NCBI GenBank assembly: GCA_017615325.1
Contig: JAGAAI010000093.1
Location: forward strand, 62,001-126,000
Length of the DNA stretch: 64,000 bases
Direction: 5' to 3'
From: Clostridiales bacterium
GTDB lineage: Bacteria; Bacillota; Clostridia; Saccharofermentanales; Saccharofermentanaceae
The notes under the pieces were generated by a model that saw only the letters and a list, made by a program, of their open reading frames with translations, ran no database searches and had not been told where the DNA came from. Position 1 is the first letter of the stretch; each line of letters begins with the position of its first letter. Of the stretch, positions 52,601-60,423 are shown in pieces. The translations under genes and the position numbers were made by a program.

Positions 52601-52791
52601 GATACTCTCTTGCCGAAATCAAGCTCCGCGAGGAACTCGAATCCTTCTCCGTAATCTGCATAGATCTTCGTTCCTTCACCTGAAGGAACAGACCCTTCTT
52701 TGTCGGCAGGAACTGCCGCAACTGTTGCCGGCACCATCCCAAGGCAGAGAGCCGTCAAGGTCAGGATGCCGATTAATCTCTTCTTACTCAT
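49690..52791 (-). CDS. Secreted Big2-SLH surface protein (1033 aa), tandem copy
   Basis: A signal peptide (1-26) is followed by a beta-rich region (~40-330) that contains IYTADDGENLYVFFEAFLD. Next come a beta-helix-like part (~380-600), one 'YSLDGGTTWNNV' module and one 'MEYRKDGETAYKAI ... YYVRVKASG' module. A short Pro/Thr linker, a Big2 domain (WKSSNTKIATVDANGKVTAKMAG) and three SLH repeats (~853-1033) complete it. It is the second copy of a tandem pair, 19 bp after its relative and with its own GGAGGAG before the ATG. The two are likely expressed together. The function of the N-terminal region is unknown; its form suggests ligand or sugar binding. Confidence 0.84.
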   Translation of the reverse strand: MSKKRLIGILTLTALCLGMVPATVAAVPADKEGSVPSGEGTKIYADYGEGFEFLAELDFGKRVSEEKINIASDVKAIRIVKGECYELNLDQLTLAGKCPAGYERKLSYTDNDLIEVENSLDFALSGSGELVISARSPKKLMGEQYSFKFPEVNQGAINPRSQFYTYKVGSHQGSFSMGDELVIPSEEYLFDTIMCSPASGHPDAPMAIYTADDGENLYVFFEAFLDNTFDHGKDFAAVHVRCGDEIKTYKVHTTDENEYGRWYFDYTDSSAEYDWEHMSYVIKVPMSDLTAKDGSLDLAFEYYGTSYHGAKLLYVCIGDVSIADKTYEKNESYPNGLFGDADYSLPADGQTINSSGGNTKSGSWWFTNIGMNEDTDTYDYELTLCNANITNGCSDIPWSWSDACLQSYGSLSIVLQEGTINTIGGVGASAKKYGLVLEGATGQIKGNGTLNIYGTDSVVYSSGETTISDNAKVNVSITGTPQNSYSNYGLEAEYGVVIDNADLTVKNNSNLKHVSGVQIDRCDDYDKTTLIVKNDGCLESYASGGTEFNSALRLGSYHKNFYEILGSGSEIYEGNAPAGNKVSEFTNCSEYEYTIETMPYVKIISKRFPEETPEATFTATGTDSGILGNVTTANTYSLDGGTTWNNVTGDNMALTGVTTSKGIQVKLPTADPLNCKDSEAQVIKVTQASKPTGLGKTDPVTKNGTGSITRVTTAMEYRKDGETAYKAITSTTITGLAPGKYYVRVKASGTKLASPDSAAIVIGPYVSPTPTSTPTPTPVLTLNKTTAEIVCARSLTLKASLKNSKEKITWKSSNTKIATVDANGKVTAKMAGNVSITASAAGKSATCKVAVLYKDVTDKSEFWYTPTYYLTEKGVAKGYANQTEFRPANECSRAQMVTFLWRLQGEPAPKKNTCNFADVKTDDYFYKPVLWAVEKGITTGVSKTKFDPQGICTRAQTVTFLWRMAKKPDPKATSCKFKDVKKGDYFYKATIWASEMKIVAGYSDGTFKPQGKCLRRQMVTFLHKYDKYVNGKG

Positions 52792-52810
52792 GTGATCTCC
52801 TCCTTCGATT

Positions 52811-55800
52811 TCATCCTTTACCGTTTACGAATTTATCGTACTTATAAAGGAACGTTACCATCTGGCGTCTTAAGCACTTGCCCTGAGGTTGGAATGTTCC
52901 GTTCTTGTAACCTGCGGCGATCTTCTTGCCCGATGCCCACAGTACTGCCTTGTAGAAGTAATCCTTCTCCTTAACATCCTTGAACGGATTCTTGGCGCCC
53001 TTCACTGAAGGCTTTCCTGCCATCCTCCATAGGAATGTTACGGTCTGTGCTCTCGTACATACTCCCGAAGGATTGAACTTCGTCTTGGATACACCTGTCG
53101 TGATGCCCTTCTCTACTGCCCATAGAACAGGCTTATAGTAGTAATCCGAACTCTTTACATCCTTGAAATTCGTGCTCTTCGACTTCGGCGCAGGCTGCCC
53201 TGCAAGTCTCCAAAGGAACGTTACCATCTGCGCTCTCGTACAGTCGTTGTCAGGCTTGAACTTCGTCTGTTTGTCGTATCCTTTGACTACGCCTTTCTCC
53301 GTAAGGTAGTTGGTAGGTTCGTACCAGAAATCCTTCTCGCTCGTTACATCCTTATAGAGAACAACAACCTTACACTCTGCGCTCTTATCTGCAACAGATG
53401 CAGTTATAGTAACCGTGCCCGCCTGCTTTGCGGTGATCTTGCCGCTGTTATCTACTGCCGCGATCTTGCTGTCGGAAGACTTCCAGGTTACTGCAGCAGT
53501 TGTTCCCTTTACAGTAGCTGAAAGAGTCTGTGTCTTACCGCATACAACATTTGCCGTTGTCTTATCAAGTGTAAGAGTTACCGTAGGAGTAGGTGTTGCC
53601 GTCGGCTTTTTTGTCGGAGTAGCGGTAGGCGTTACGTAAGGTGCGATCACGATCGCTGCCGAATCAGGTGATGCAAGCTTTGTTCCCGATGCCTTGACTC
53701 TTACATAGTATTTGCCCGGCGCAAGTCCTGTTATGGTAGTTGATGTGATTGCCTTGTATGCTGTCTCACCATCCTTGCGGTACTCCATGGCAGTTGTTAC
53801 TCTCGTAATGGAACCTGTACCGTTCTTGGTGACCGGATCTGTCTTGCCGATACCGGTGGGCTTAGATGCCTGGGTTACCTTGATCGTTTGAACTTCACTG
53901 TCCTTGCAATTAAGCGGATCTGCTGTCGGGAGCTTGACCTGGACACCCTTGGATGTTGTAACACCGGTAATTGCCATATTATCTCCGGTCACTTTATTCC
54001 AGGTTGTTCCGCCGTCGAGACTGTAAGTATTGGCAGTTGTGACATTACCGAGGATTCCGCTGTCCGTTCCGGTCGCGGTGAATGTTGCTTCCGGAGTCTC
54101 CTCGGCGGGTTTCTTGGAGACGATCTTTACATAAGGTGCTGTACAAAGCGTGGAATCGTAATCCACATAGTTAGTAAGGGCATCTACCTTATTTCCGGAA
54201 GGTGCTGTTCCTTCGTAAAGTTCACTATTGCCAAAGACTTCGTAGGCGGTTACGCCGCTTTGATACACAGACAAAGCATAATTAGCATTTCTTCCGCCGG
54301 ATACATATGATTCGAGGCAACCGTCATTCTGTACAACGATCATGGTGCCTTTCTGTTGATAATCAGGATAACAATACAACCCGTAAATATCTGTTCCTGA
54401 TGTATGACCACTTAGCGTAAACGTTGAATTATCGACAACAACTCCACGGCAATAAATACAGTTTTTCCCGTAATCGTACGGCTCGGTTCCGGTCATTATG
54501 GCGTTAACCTTAGCACCTTCACTCATAATGATTTTTGCATTGCTGGAAATTGTCCGATGGGTACCGTAAACATTAAGGGTACCATTTCCTTTTATGCTGA
54601 ATTTATATCCTGCACAATATAACCCGATCCTATTTGCAGCTATTCCGGGACCACCAATGTTATTTGTAGTTCCGTCTTTGAGTACTATCGAGATATTTCC
54701 CTCGCAGAATAGATTATAGTCCGTAAAAGAACCGGACATATCACAATGGGTCGTGATATTCGCATTGCAAAGTGTCAGTTCGTATTCATATGCTTCAGTC
54801 TCGTCGTTATATCCTGTATTCGTGACCCACCAAAGACCGCTCTTGGTGTCGCCGCCCATGGAATTCAAGGTCTTTCCATCCGCGGGAAGACTGTAATCTG
54901 CATCAGCGTAATATCCGTTAGGATAAGAATCGCTTTTGCCGTATTCCTTATCAGCCAACGACACATCTCCGATGCATAAAAGGATCAGCCGATCACCTAC
55001 ATATGCCGTTCCGTAGTACTCGAAAGCAAGATCCAGACTGCCGTCGGTTACGGTAAGGTCAGACATAGGAACTTTCACCACATAACTCATGTGCTCCCAG
55101 TCGTATTCTGCTGAAGAATCAGTATAGTCAAAATACCATCTTCCGTACTCATTCTCTGCAGTAGTATGGACCTTATATGTCTTTATCTCATCACCGCACC
55201 TTACATGCACTGCCGCAAAGTCCTTGCCGTGATCGAATGTGTTGTCCAGGAACGCCTCGAAGAATACATACAGGTTCTCACCGTCGTCTGCAGTATAGAT
55301 CGCCATCGGCGCGTCGGGATGTCCTGATGCGGGATGACACATTATGCGGTCAAAGATGTAATCTTCTCCCGGGATCTCCAACTCGTCGCCCATGGAGAAT
55401 GCTCCCGGGTGTGACCCTACTTTATACGAATAGAATTCGGATATCGGAGCAATGGGACCGCGGTTGATCTCGGGGAACTTGAAGGAATATTCTTCACCCA
55501 TCAGTTTCTTTGGCGACCTTGCCGCGATAACGAGTTCGCCCGTTCCGGAAAGTGTGAAGTCCAGACTGTCTTCAACTTCGATAAGATCGTTGTCTGTATA
55601 AGACAGTTTGCGCTCGTATCCTGCCGGGCACTTTCCATCCAATGTTACCTGATCGAGGTTAAGCTCATAGCAGTCTCCCTTAACGATCCTTATCGCAGTA
55701 ACCGGACGGGAAATATCGACCTTCTCTTCCGTTACCTTTTTATCAAATTCAAGTTCTGTGAGAAATTCAAATCCCGTGCCGTAATCTGCGTAAACAGCCG

Positions 55801-55921
55801 TGCCGGAATTACCTTGCGGAGCCTTATCCTGCCCCCCTCTTGCTGCCGCAACCGATAGCGGTATCATTGCCAGACAAATTGCCATTGCTGACAGCGTTCC
55901 TACAAACCTTCTTGTCTTCAT
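52811..55921 (-). CDS. Secreted Big2-SLH surface protein (1036 aa), first tandem copy
   Basis: The same domain order as the 1033-aa protein: signal peptide (1-26), beta-rich region, beta-helix-like part, two Ig-like modules, linker, Big2 domain (WKSSDSKIAAVDNSGKITAKQAG) and three SLH repeats. The stretch LSYTDNDLIEVE and the segment from IYTADDGENLY to the TTA/TDENEYGRWYFDYTD region are almost identical, while the beta-helix part differs most. A 207-bp patch in the Ig-like part is nearly identical in DNA. AAGGAGGG stands seven bases before the ATG. It leads a two-gene operon. Confidence 0.84.
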   Translation of the reverse strand: MKTRRFVGTLSAMAICLAMIPLSVAAARGGQDKAPQGNSGTAVYADYGTGFEFLTELEFDKKVTEEKVDISRPVTAIRIVKGDCYELNLDQVTLDGKCPAGYERKLSYTDNDLIEVEDSLDFTLSGTGELVIAARSPKKLMGEEYSFKFPEINRGPIAPISEFYSYKVGSHPGAFSMGDELEIPGEDYIFDRIMCHPASGHPDAPMAIYTADDGENLYVFFEAFLDNTFDHGKDFAAVHVRCGDEIKTYKVHTTAENEYGRWYFDYTDSSAEYDWEHMSYVVKVPMSDLTVTDGSLDLAFEYYGTAYVGDRLILLCIGDVSLADKEYGKSDSYPNGYYADADYSLPADGKTLNSMGGDTKSGLWWVTNTGYNDETEAYEYELTLCNANITTHCDMSGSFTDYNLFCEGNISIVLKDGTTNNIGGPGIAANRIGLYCAGYKFSIKGNGTLNVYGTHRTISSNAKIIMSEGAKVNAIMTGTEPYDYGKNCIYCRGVVVDNSTFTLSGHTSGTDIYGLYCYPDYQQKGTMIVVQNDGCLESYVSGGRNANYALSVYQSGVTAYEVFGNSELYEGTAPSGNKVDALTNYVDYDSTLCTAPYVKIVSKKPAEETPEATFTATGTDSGILGNVTTANTYSLDGGTTWNKVTGDNMAITGVTTSKGVQVKLPTADPLNCKDSEVQTIKVTQASKPTGIGKTDPVTKNGTGSITRVTTAMEYRKDGETAYKAITSTTITGLAPGKYYVRVKASGTKLASPDSAAIVIAPYVTPTATPTKKPTATPTPTVTLTLDKTTANVVCGKTQTLSATVKGTTAAVTWKSSDSKIAAVDNSGKITAKQAGTVTITASVADKSAECKVVVLYKDVTSEKDFWYEPTNYLTEKGVVKGYDKQTKFKPDNDCTRAQMVTFLWRLAGQPAPKSKSTNFKDVKSSDYYYKPVLWAVEKGITTGVSKTKFNPSGVCTRAQTVTFLWRMAGKPSVKGAKNPFKDVKEKDYFYKAVLWASGKKIAAGYKNGTFQPQGKCLRRQMVTFLYKYDKFVNGKG

Positions 55922-55993
55922 GTATCAGCCCTCCTTCGAAAGCACAAAACATACTGTCAAACCTGCCTTAAGCATACACTGTGAATCCGGATA

Positions 55994-56009
55994 CGTCAGT
56001 TACCTGACG
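55994..56009. repeat. Inverted repeat CGTCAG-TTAC-CTGACG upstream of the tandem pair
   Basis: Perfect 6-bp arms with a 4-bp centre about 75 bp before the start codon at 55921. The 352-bp gap between the surface gene and the EF-G-like gene holds this site, two copies of TTTACATA (56015-56035 region) and the structured repeats further on. A candidate operator; no clear promoter was found. Confidence 0.4.
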
Positions 56010-56068
56010 CATATCTTTACATAAGGTTTACATACTGCAAATATGCCATAATCAGTTTGCTCTCTTTG

Positions 56069-56207
56069 TTGACCGAAAAGCCGTAATTGTTGTCCGTTCC
56101 GGGCAACATTTTCGATAAAATGGTCGACACGGTAATATATTGACCGAAAATGCAAAATCGTTGTCCGACTCGTGCAACAAATTCGCCAAAACAGTCAACA
56201 CCGGTGT
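56069..56207. repeat. Two structured ~70-bp direct repeats
   Basis: Two diverged units start TTGACCGAAAA at 56069 and 56140 (71-bp period) and share the order TTGACCGAAAA, GTTGTCCG, GCAACA, TTCG, AAAA, GTC-ACAC-GGT. Each can fold on itself: TTGACC with GGTCGA or GTCAA outside, and GTTGTCCG with CGGGCAAC (or CGTGCAAC) inside. The shared folding suggests a selected or mobile structure. A 15-bp part, TTGACCGAAAATGCA, recurs on the minus strand at 58463-58449. No protein reading is convincing. Confidence 0.6.
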
Positions 56208-56220
56208 TTCCTGATCCCAT

Positions 56221-56251
56221 AGAAAAGGACCGCCCCATGGGAGCGGTCCTT
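56221..56251 (-). terminator. Terminator of the EF-G-like gene
   Basis: AAGGACCGC and GCGGTCCTT form a 9-bp stem with a T-run (CCTTTTC) on the minus strand, 23 bp after the stop codon. Confidence 0.8.
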
Positions 56252-56273
56252 ATGATCTTGTCTAGTAAGCTTA

Positions 56274-58349
56274 TTACTCTTCTACCTGAGCCTCAGCGAT
56301 GACCTTATCAGCTACTTCCTGAGGAGCCTGCTCATATCTTGCGTGCTCTAATGAGAACCAGCCGCGGCCCTGTGTCATGGCCTTGAGGTCTGTAGCATAT
56401 TCGAGCATCTCGGCTGTAGGAACTTCCGCGTTGATGACAGAACCGAACTCGTCTGCATCGATGCCTAAGATCCTGCCGCGGCGCTTGTTCATGTCACCCA
56501 TGATGTCGCCCTGCTTCTCCTCGGGGATGTGGATCTCAACGGAGGAGATGGGTTCAAGGAGGATAGGTGATGCCTGAGTCATACCGGCCTTGAATGCGAG
56601 GTTGGCTGCGATCTTGAATGCCATTTCCGAAGAGTCGACATCGTGGTAGGAACCGTCAACCAAGGTTGCCTTCAGGTTAACAACGGGATAGCCTGCGAGA
56701 ACACCCTTCTTAACTGACTCCTGGAGTCCCTTCTCGACTGCAGGGAAGAAGTTCTTGGGAACTGCGCCGCCGAATACGCTCTCAGCGAAAACAAGTTCTT
56801 CGGATTCGGGGTTGGGTTCGAACTCGATCCAGACGTCACCATACTGACCGTGACCGCCGGACTGCTTCTTGTGCTTACCCTGTACCTTGACCTTCTTGCG
56901 GATAGCTTCACGGTAAGCAACCTTGGGCTTGCCGAGATCGCACTCTACGTTGTAAGGCTTGCCTGCGAGCTTGCTGATGAGGACCTTGAGCTGCATGTCG
57001 CCAAGACCTGAGAGGACCATTTCCTTGGTCTCAGGATCTGTCTCGATAGTAAAGCATCTGTCAGCGTCAGCGAGTTTCTGGAGACCGGAGATGATCTTAT
57101 CTTCGTCGCCCTTGTTCCTGGGAGTAACACTCTTGGAAAGGCAGGGAGTCGGGAACTTGATTTTAGGGAGTTCCAGGATCCTTGCTTTGTCGCAGAGAGT
57201 ATCGTTAGTATCGGTAACGGCGAGCTTAGCGGTTGCACCGATATCGCCTGCAGTAACCTTATCTGTAGGGATCTGCTTCTTACCTACGAGATAGAAGAGA
57301 CCGCCGATCCTTTCTTCCTTGCCCTTTGTGGCATTGTATACAGCCGTGTTGGCCTTGAGGGTACCTGCGTTGACCTTGAAGATCGAGATCTTACCGACGA
57401 AGGGGTCGGACAATGTCTTGAATACGAACATTGCCAGAGGATCGTCGATGCTGCAGGATACTTCGATCGTGGAACCGTCGGGAAGTGTTCCTTCGAGAGC
57501 GGGCTTCTTGCCTGCCGGAGGAGTATCCTTGGAGATACAGTTCAAGAGGAAATCAACACCGATGTTCTTGAATGCGGAACCGCAGTAGATCGGGTGGAGC
57601 TTACCTTCACGGAAGCCTGCATGTACGCCGTGACGGAACTCGTCCTCGGTGAAAGGCTCGCCTGCGAAGAACTTCTCCATGAGAGCATCGTCAGCTTCTG
57701 CAACGACCTCGTTGACCTTCTCCTGGAGTTCATCGATACGTGCGTTATATTCATCGGGCAGAGGCATCTCATTGAGCTTGCCTGTTGCCTTGTCAACGGA
57801 GAATGCCTTACGGTTCATGACGTCTACGATACCTGTCATCTCGCCGCCTTCCATGATAGGGAAGGACAGAGGGATAACGGAATTACCGTAACGGTTCATC
57901 ATACGCTCTGCAACTGCTTCAAAATCAGCGTTGGGCTCGTCCATCCTGTTTACGAAGAAAAGGAAGGGAACGTTCTTGCCGGAAAGGAGTCTTATGGCCT
58001 TCTCGGAACCGACGGAAGATCCACCCTTAGCGGAGATAACGATAACGCCGCTGTCAGCGATCCTGACACCTGACATCTCTTCACCAAGGAAGTCGAAGTC
58101 ACCGGGAGTGTCGATGATATTGATCTTGCTGCCCTTATATTCACAACATGCAACTGCTGTGGACACTGACATGCCTCTCTTGATCTCTTCGGGATCAAAG
58201 TCCATTGTCGTATTACCGTCAGTTATCTTACCAAAGCGGTCTATTGCTTTTGTGGAATAGAGTATCGCTTCTGCAAGAGTAGACTTGCCGGTCCCCACGT
58301 GTCCGAATAAAGCGATGTTACGAATCTTGTCTGCGGAATAGTTTTCCAT
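56274..58349 (-). CDS. EF-G-like translation factor GTPase (paralogue)
   Basis: A 691-aa protein with the five-domain form of EF-G. The P-loop is GHVGTGKST, switch I GNTTMDFDPEEIKRGMSVSTA, the G3 region DTPGDFDF and G4 NRMD. EF-G itself has DTPGHVDF; the catalytic His is Asp here. Domain IV (HKKQSGGHGQYGDVWIEFEP) and the C-terminal MGDMNKRRGRILG are present. It belongs to the EF-G paralogue group known in Clostridia and some Actinobacteria, whose role (ribosome rescue, recycling or slow GTPase) is not settled. AAGGAGGAA precedes the ATG. It is a single gene with its own terminator. Confidence 0.88.
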   Translation of the reverse strand: MENYSADKIRNIALFGHVGTGKSTLAEAILYSTKAIDRFGKITDGNTTMDFDPEEIKRGMSVSTAVACCEYKGSKINIIDTPGDFDFLGEEMSGVRIADSGVIVISAKGGSSVGSEKAIRLLSGKNVPFLFFVNRMDEPNADFEAVAERMMNRYGNSVIPLSFPIMEGGEMTGIVDVMNRKAFSVDKATGKLNEMPLPDEYNARIDELQEKVNEVVAEADDALMEKFFAGEPFTEDEFRHGVHAGFREGKLHPIYCGSAFKNIGVDFLLNCISKDTPPAGKKPALEGTLPDGSTIEVSCSIDDPLAMFVFKTLSDPFVGKISIFKVNAGTLKANTAVYNATKGKEERIGGLFYLVGKKQIPTDKVTAGDIGATAKLAVTDTNDTLCDKARILELPKIKFPTPCLSKSVTPRNKGDEDKIISGLQKLADADRCFTIETDPETKEMVLSGLGDMQLKVLISKLAGKPYNVECDLGKPKVAYREAIRKKVKVQGKHKKQSGGHGQYGDVWIEFEPNPESEELVFAESVFGGAVPKNFFPAVEKGLQESVKKGVLAGYPVVNLKATLVDGSYHDVDSSEMAFKIAANLAFKAGMTQASPILLEPISSVEIHIPEEKQGDIMGDMNKRRGRILGIDADEFGSVINAEVPTAEMLEYATDLKAMTQGRGWFSLEHARYEQAPQEVADKVIAEAQVEE

Positions 58350-58401
58350 CAGTGCTTCCTCCTTGTTGAAAAATTCACTACCCGCCTATTATATAGGATT
58401 T

Positions 58402-58430
58402 TCTATACTTATTCCACAAAGAATTTACAA
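58402..58430 (-). promoter_or_regulatory. Probable promoter of the EF-G-like gene
   Basis: TTGTAA (58430-58425) and TATAGA (58407-58402) spaced by 17 bp, about 50 bp before the start codon. A 15-bp copy of the structured repeat sits just upstream (58463-58449). Confidence 0.45.
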
Positions 58431-58465
58431 GAATGGCAAAAAGTTTTGTGCATTTTCGGTCAAAT

Positions 58466-58506
58466 GACAAAAAGAAGGACCGACCCTTCATAAGAAGGGC
58501 CGGCCC
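58466..58506 (-). terminator. Terminator of the coiled-coil gene
   Basis: A 12-13-bp stem (GGGCCGGCCCTTC with GAAGGGTCGGTCC) closed by TTAT and followed by TTCTTTTT on the minus strand, about 35 bp after the stop. Confidence 0.85.
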
Positions 58507-58539
58507 AAACAGACTTAATTGGTGTAAAACGCAGTAATA

Positions 58540-60243
58540 TCAGGCCTTTGCAGGTCTTTCGAAGATCATTACGACACGGTCTTCCTTGCTGGTGAAAGAA
58601 CCGACTGCAAGGGATGCGGACTCTGTGGAATCACCGAGAGAGGACTGGAGCTTGCCGCCGTCGTCGTTGATAACCGAGATTAGCTTCCATCCGTCAGAAG
58701 CTTTCTTCTTCAGGATCTTTGCGATCTCATTCGCATTGACTTCGCCGTTGTTGTTATGCTCGACTGTCTCAACGCTGTATTCCTTCGGACCGGCATCTGC
58801 GCCTGCAAGACCGTCACGTACCCTCTTCTCGAGTACAGCTATGGACTCGCCCATGGAACTAAGCTTCTTCTCAAGTTCTTCCTTCTCCATCTCAATCTCC
58901 TTGATCTTCTTATCTTTCTCTTCGATCTGCTTTTGCATCGCGCCCTTGTCGCTTTCAGTCAGAGCAACTTCCTTAAGGAATACCGCCTGCTTCTCAGCGT
59001 TGAGGATTATCTCCTGGGCAGCAGCTTCCGCTGCGACTTCTGCATTCTTGGAATCGGCGATGATGCGCTGTGCCTGCTCGTATTCGCCCTGGATCGCTTC
59101 GATCTGGGTGGACAGCTCGGATGCCTGAGTCTCATACTGGTTGATAAGTTCGGCAGCCTCGTTCTTCTTGGCTTCCAGTGCGGCAGCCTCTTCTTCCTTG
59201 GCAGCCCTCTCAGCCTCGATCTGCTCTAAAGCCTTCTCCTGCTCTTCCTGGGCCTTGTTGATCTCGTCGATGATCTCATCTCTCTTGGAAGCAGCTTCCT
59301 CGGCTTCGCTTATGACGCCCTTTGCCTGCTCAACGAGTTCGTCGAGTTCCGCCTGGGCAGCAGCCTTACGCTGCTCGGCATCTTCTATCAACTGGTCTCT
59401 TGCTGCAAGAGCCTCGTCGCGCTCCTTTTCAGCCGCAAGCTTCTCCTTCATGGCCTCGGAAACCTGCTCTTCACCGATCTTCTTGGACTCTTCGGCAATT
59501 CTCTTCTTCTCTTTCTCGAAGTCCTTCTCTAACTTCTCCTGTTCCTTCTCGAACTGGGCGTGGAGTTCCGTGATCCGGTCTTCGGCAGCCTTGACCTCAG
59601 CTTCCTTCTCCTGCTTTACCTTATCGGCATTATTTACGAAGTCCTGAAGTTCCTTGGCCTGCTCGATGAGCTCGTCACGCTTGCTCATGGCTTCCGTATA
59701 TTCCTTCTCGACCTGGATGGCGAGCTGTTCTGTCTGGATCTGAGCCTCCTCGAGGATGCGCTGCTGCTCGGCCTTGGCAGCTTCGATCATCTCATCGTGC
59801 TCCTGCTGCATCTTCTTGCGGGTGGTCTCTTCCATCTCCTCCGCTTCTTTACGGAGTTCGTCCCTTCTCGCACGTGCTTCCTCAAGATCTGTTCTTGTGG
59901 CTTCGAGAGCCTGCTCTAACTTGAGCTGCTCATCTATATTGCGCTTCTGCATGGCAGCATATTCAGACTCCATACGAAGCTTCTCGGATTCAAACTGCGC
60001 CGAGACTGTATTGAACTCACGCTCGAGCTTCTCCTTGGCTTCAAGGATCCTCTTCTCTTCTTCGGAACGCTTGGCCTCAGCTCTCGCGATATTCTCCTGC
60101 TCTTTCTGCTCGAGGATCTTCTTGGCCTCATCTGCAGCTTCGTCAGTATTTCCCTGAGATGCTTTCTGGAAATCGTACTTACACATGGAGCAACGGGCTA
60201 CGTTGTCACCCATCATAACTCCGCATACGGGACATTTCTTCAT
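58540..60243 (-). CDS. Zinc-ribbon, long coiled-coil protein with DUF4177-like end (567 aa)
   Basis: The N-terminus is a small zinc ribbon (CPVC at 4-7, CSMC at 18-21). Residues ~35-475 are an almost unbroken coiled coil rich in Glu, Ala, Lys and Gln. The last ~80 residues (EVNANEIAKILKKKASDGWKLISVINDDGG ... VVMIFERPAKA) fit the DUF4177 pattern of a small alpha/beta domain with 'GWxLxSV' and a late 'FxR'. It has no signal peptide or membrane segment, so it is a cytoplasmic filament-like or scaffold protein. The combination is unusual. It has its own terminator and is divergent from the ABC transporter operon. Confidence 0.8.
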   Translation of the reverse strand: MKKCPVCGVMMGDNVARCSMCKYDFQKASQGNTDEAADEAKKILEQKEQENIARAEAKRSEEEKRILEAKEKLEREFNTVSAQFESEKLRMESEYAAMQKRNIDEQLKLEQALEATRTDLEEARARRDELRKEAEEMEETTRKKMQQEHDEMIEAAKAEQQRILEEAQIQTEQLAIQVEKEYTEAMSKRDELIEQAKELQDFVNNADKVKQEKEAEVKAAEDRITELHAQFEKEQEKLEKDFEKEKKRIAEESKKIGEEQVSEAMKEKLAAEKERDEALAARDQLIEDAEQRKAAAQAELDELVEQAKGVISEAEEAASKRDEIIDEINKAQEEQEKALEQIEAERAAKEEEAAALEAKKNEAAELINQYETQASELSTQIEAIQGEYEQAQRIIADSKNAEVAAEAAAQEIILNAEKQAVFLKEVALTESDKGAMQKQIEEKDKKIKEIEMEKEELEKKLSSMGESIAVLEKRVRDGLAGADAGPKEYSVETVEHNNNGEVNANEIAKILKKKASDGWKLISVINDDGGKLQSSLGDSTESASLAVGSFTSKEDRVVMIFERPAKA

Positions 60244-60332
60244 TTGTCTGTCTCCCCAATCAATTATTTACTCGTACATTATACAACGCAAATAACAAAA
60301 AATTAGATTATTAACACAGATTTTTTTAACAT

Positions 60333-60361
60333 TTGACGATTTTTTAACAAAAGCATAGAAA
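60333..60361 (+). promoter_or_regulatory. Probable promoter of the ABC transporter operon
   Basis: TTGACG (60333-60338) and TAGAAA (60356-60361) spaced by 17 bp, about 60 bp before the start codon in an A+T-rich gap. Confidence 0.5.
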
Positions 60362-60423
60362 AATAAAAGCTTTTCAAGTAAATTTTACTGTAATTATCTT
60401 TTGTAAAAAGAAGGGAAATAATA

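Noticed and set aside
16830..55921. LPXTG sortase signals in the surface proteins
   Set aside because: None of the six proteins ends in LPXTG with a hydrophobic tail; they end in SLH repeats.
55922..56060. A clear sigma-A promoter for the tandem surface genes
   Set aside because: TTGACA near 55955 on the minus strand lies too close to the ribosome site and has no -10 box at 16-18 bp.
56017..56238. A 73-codon minus-strand frame through the structured repeats
   Set aside because: It has no ribosome site, and the repeats keep their stems rather than codons; it is better explained by the repeat itself.
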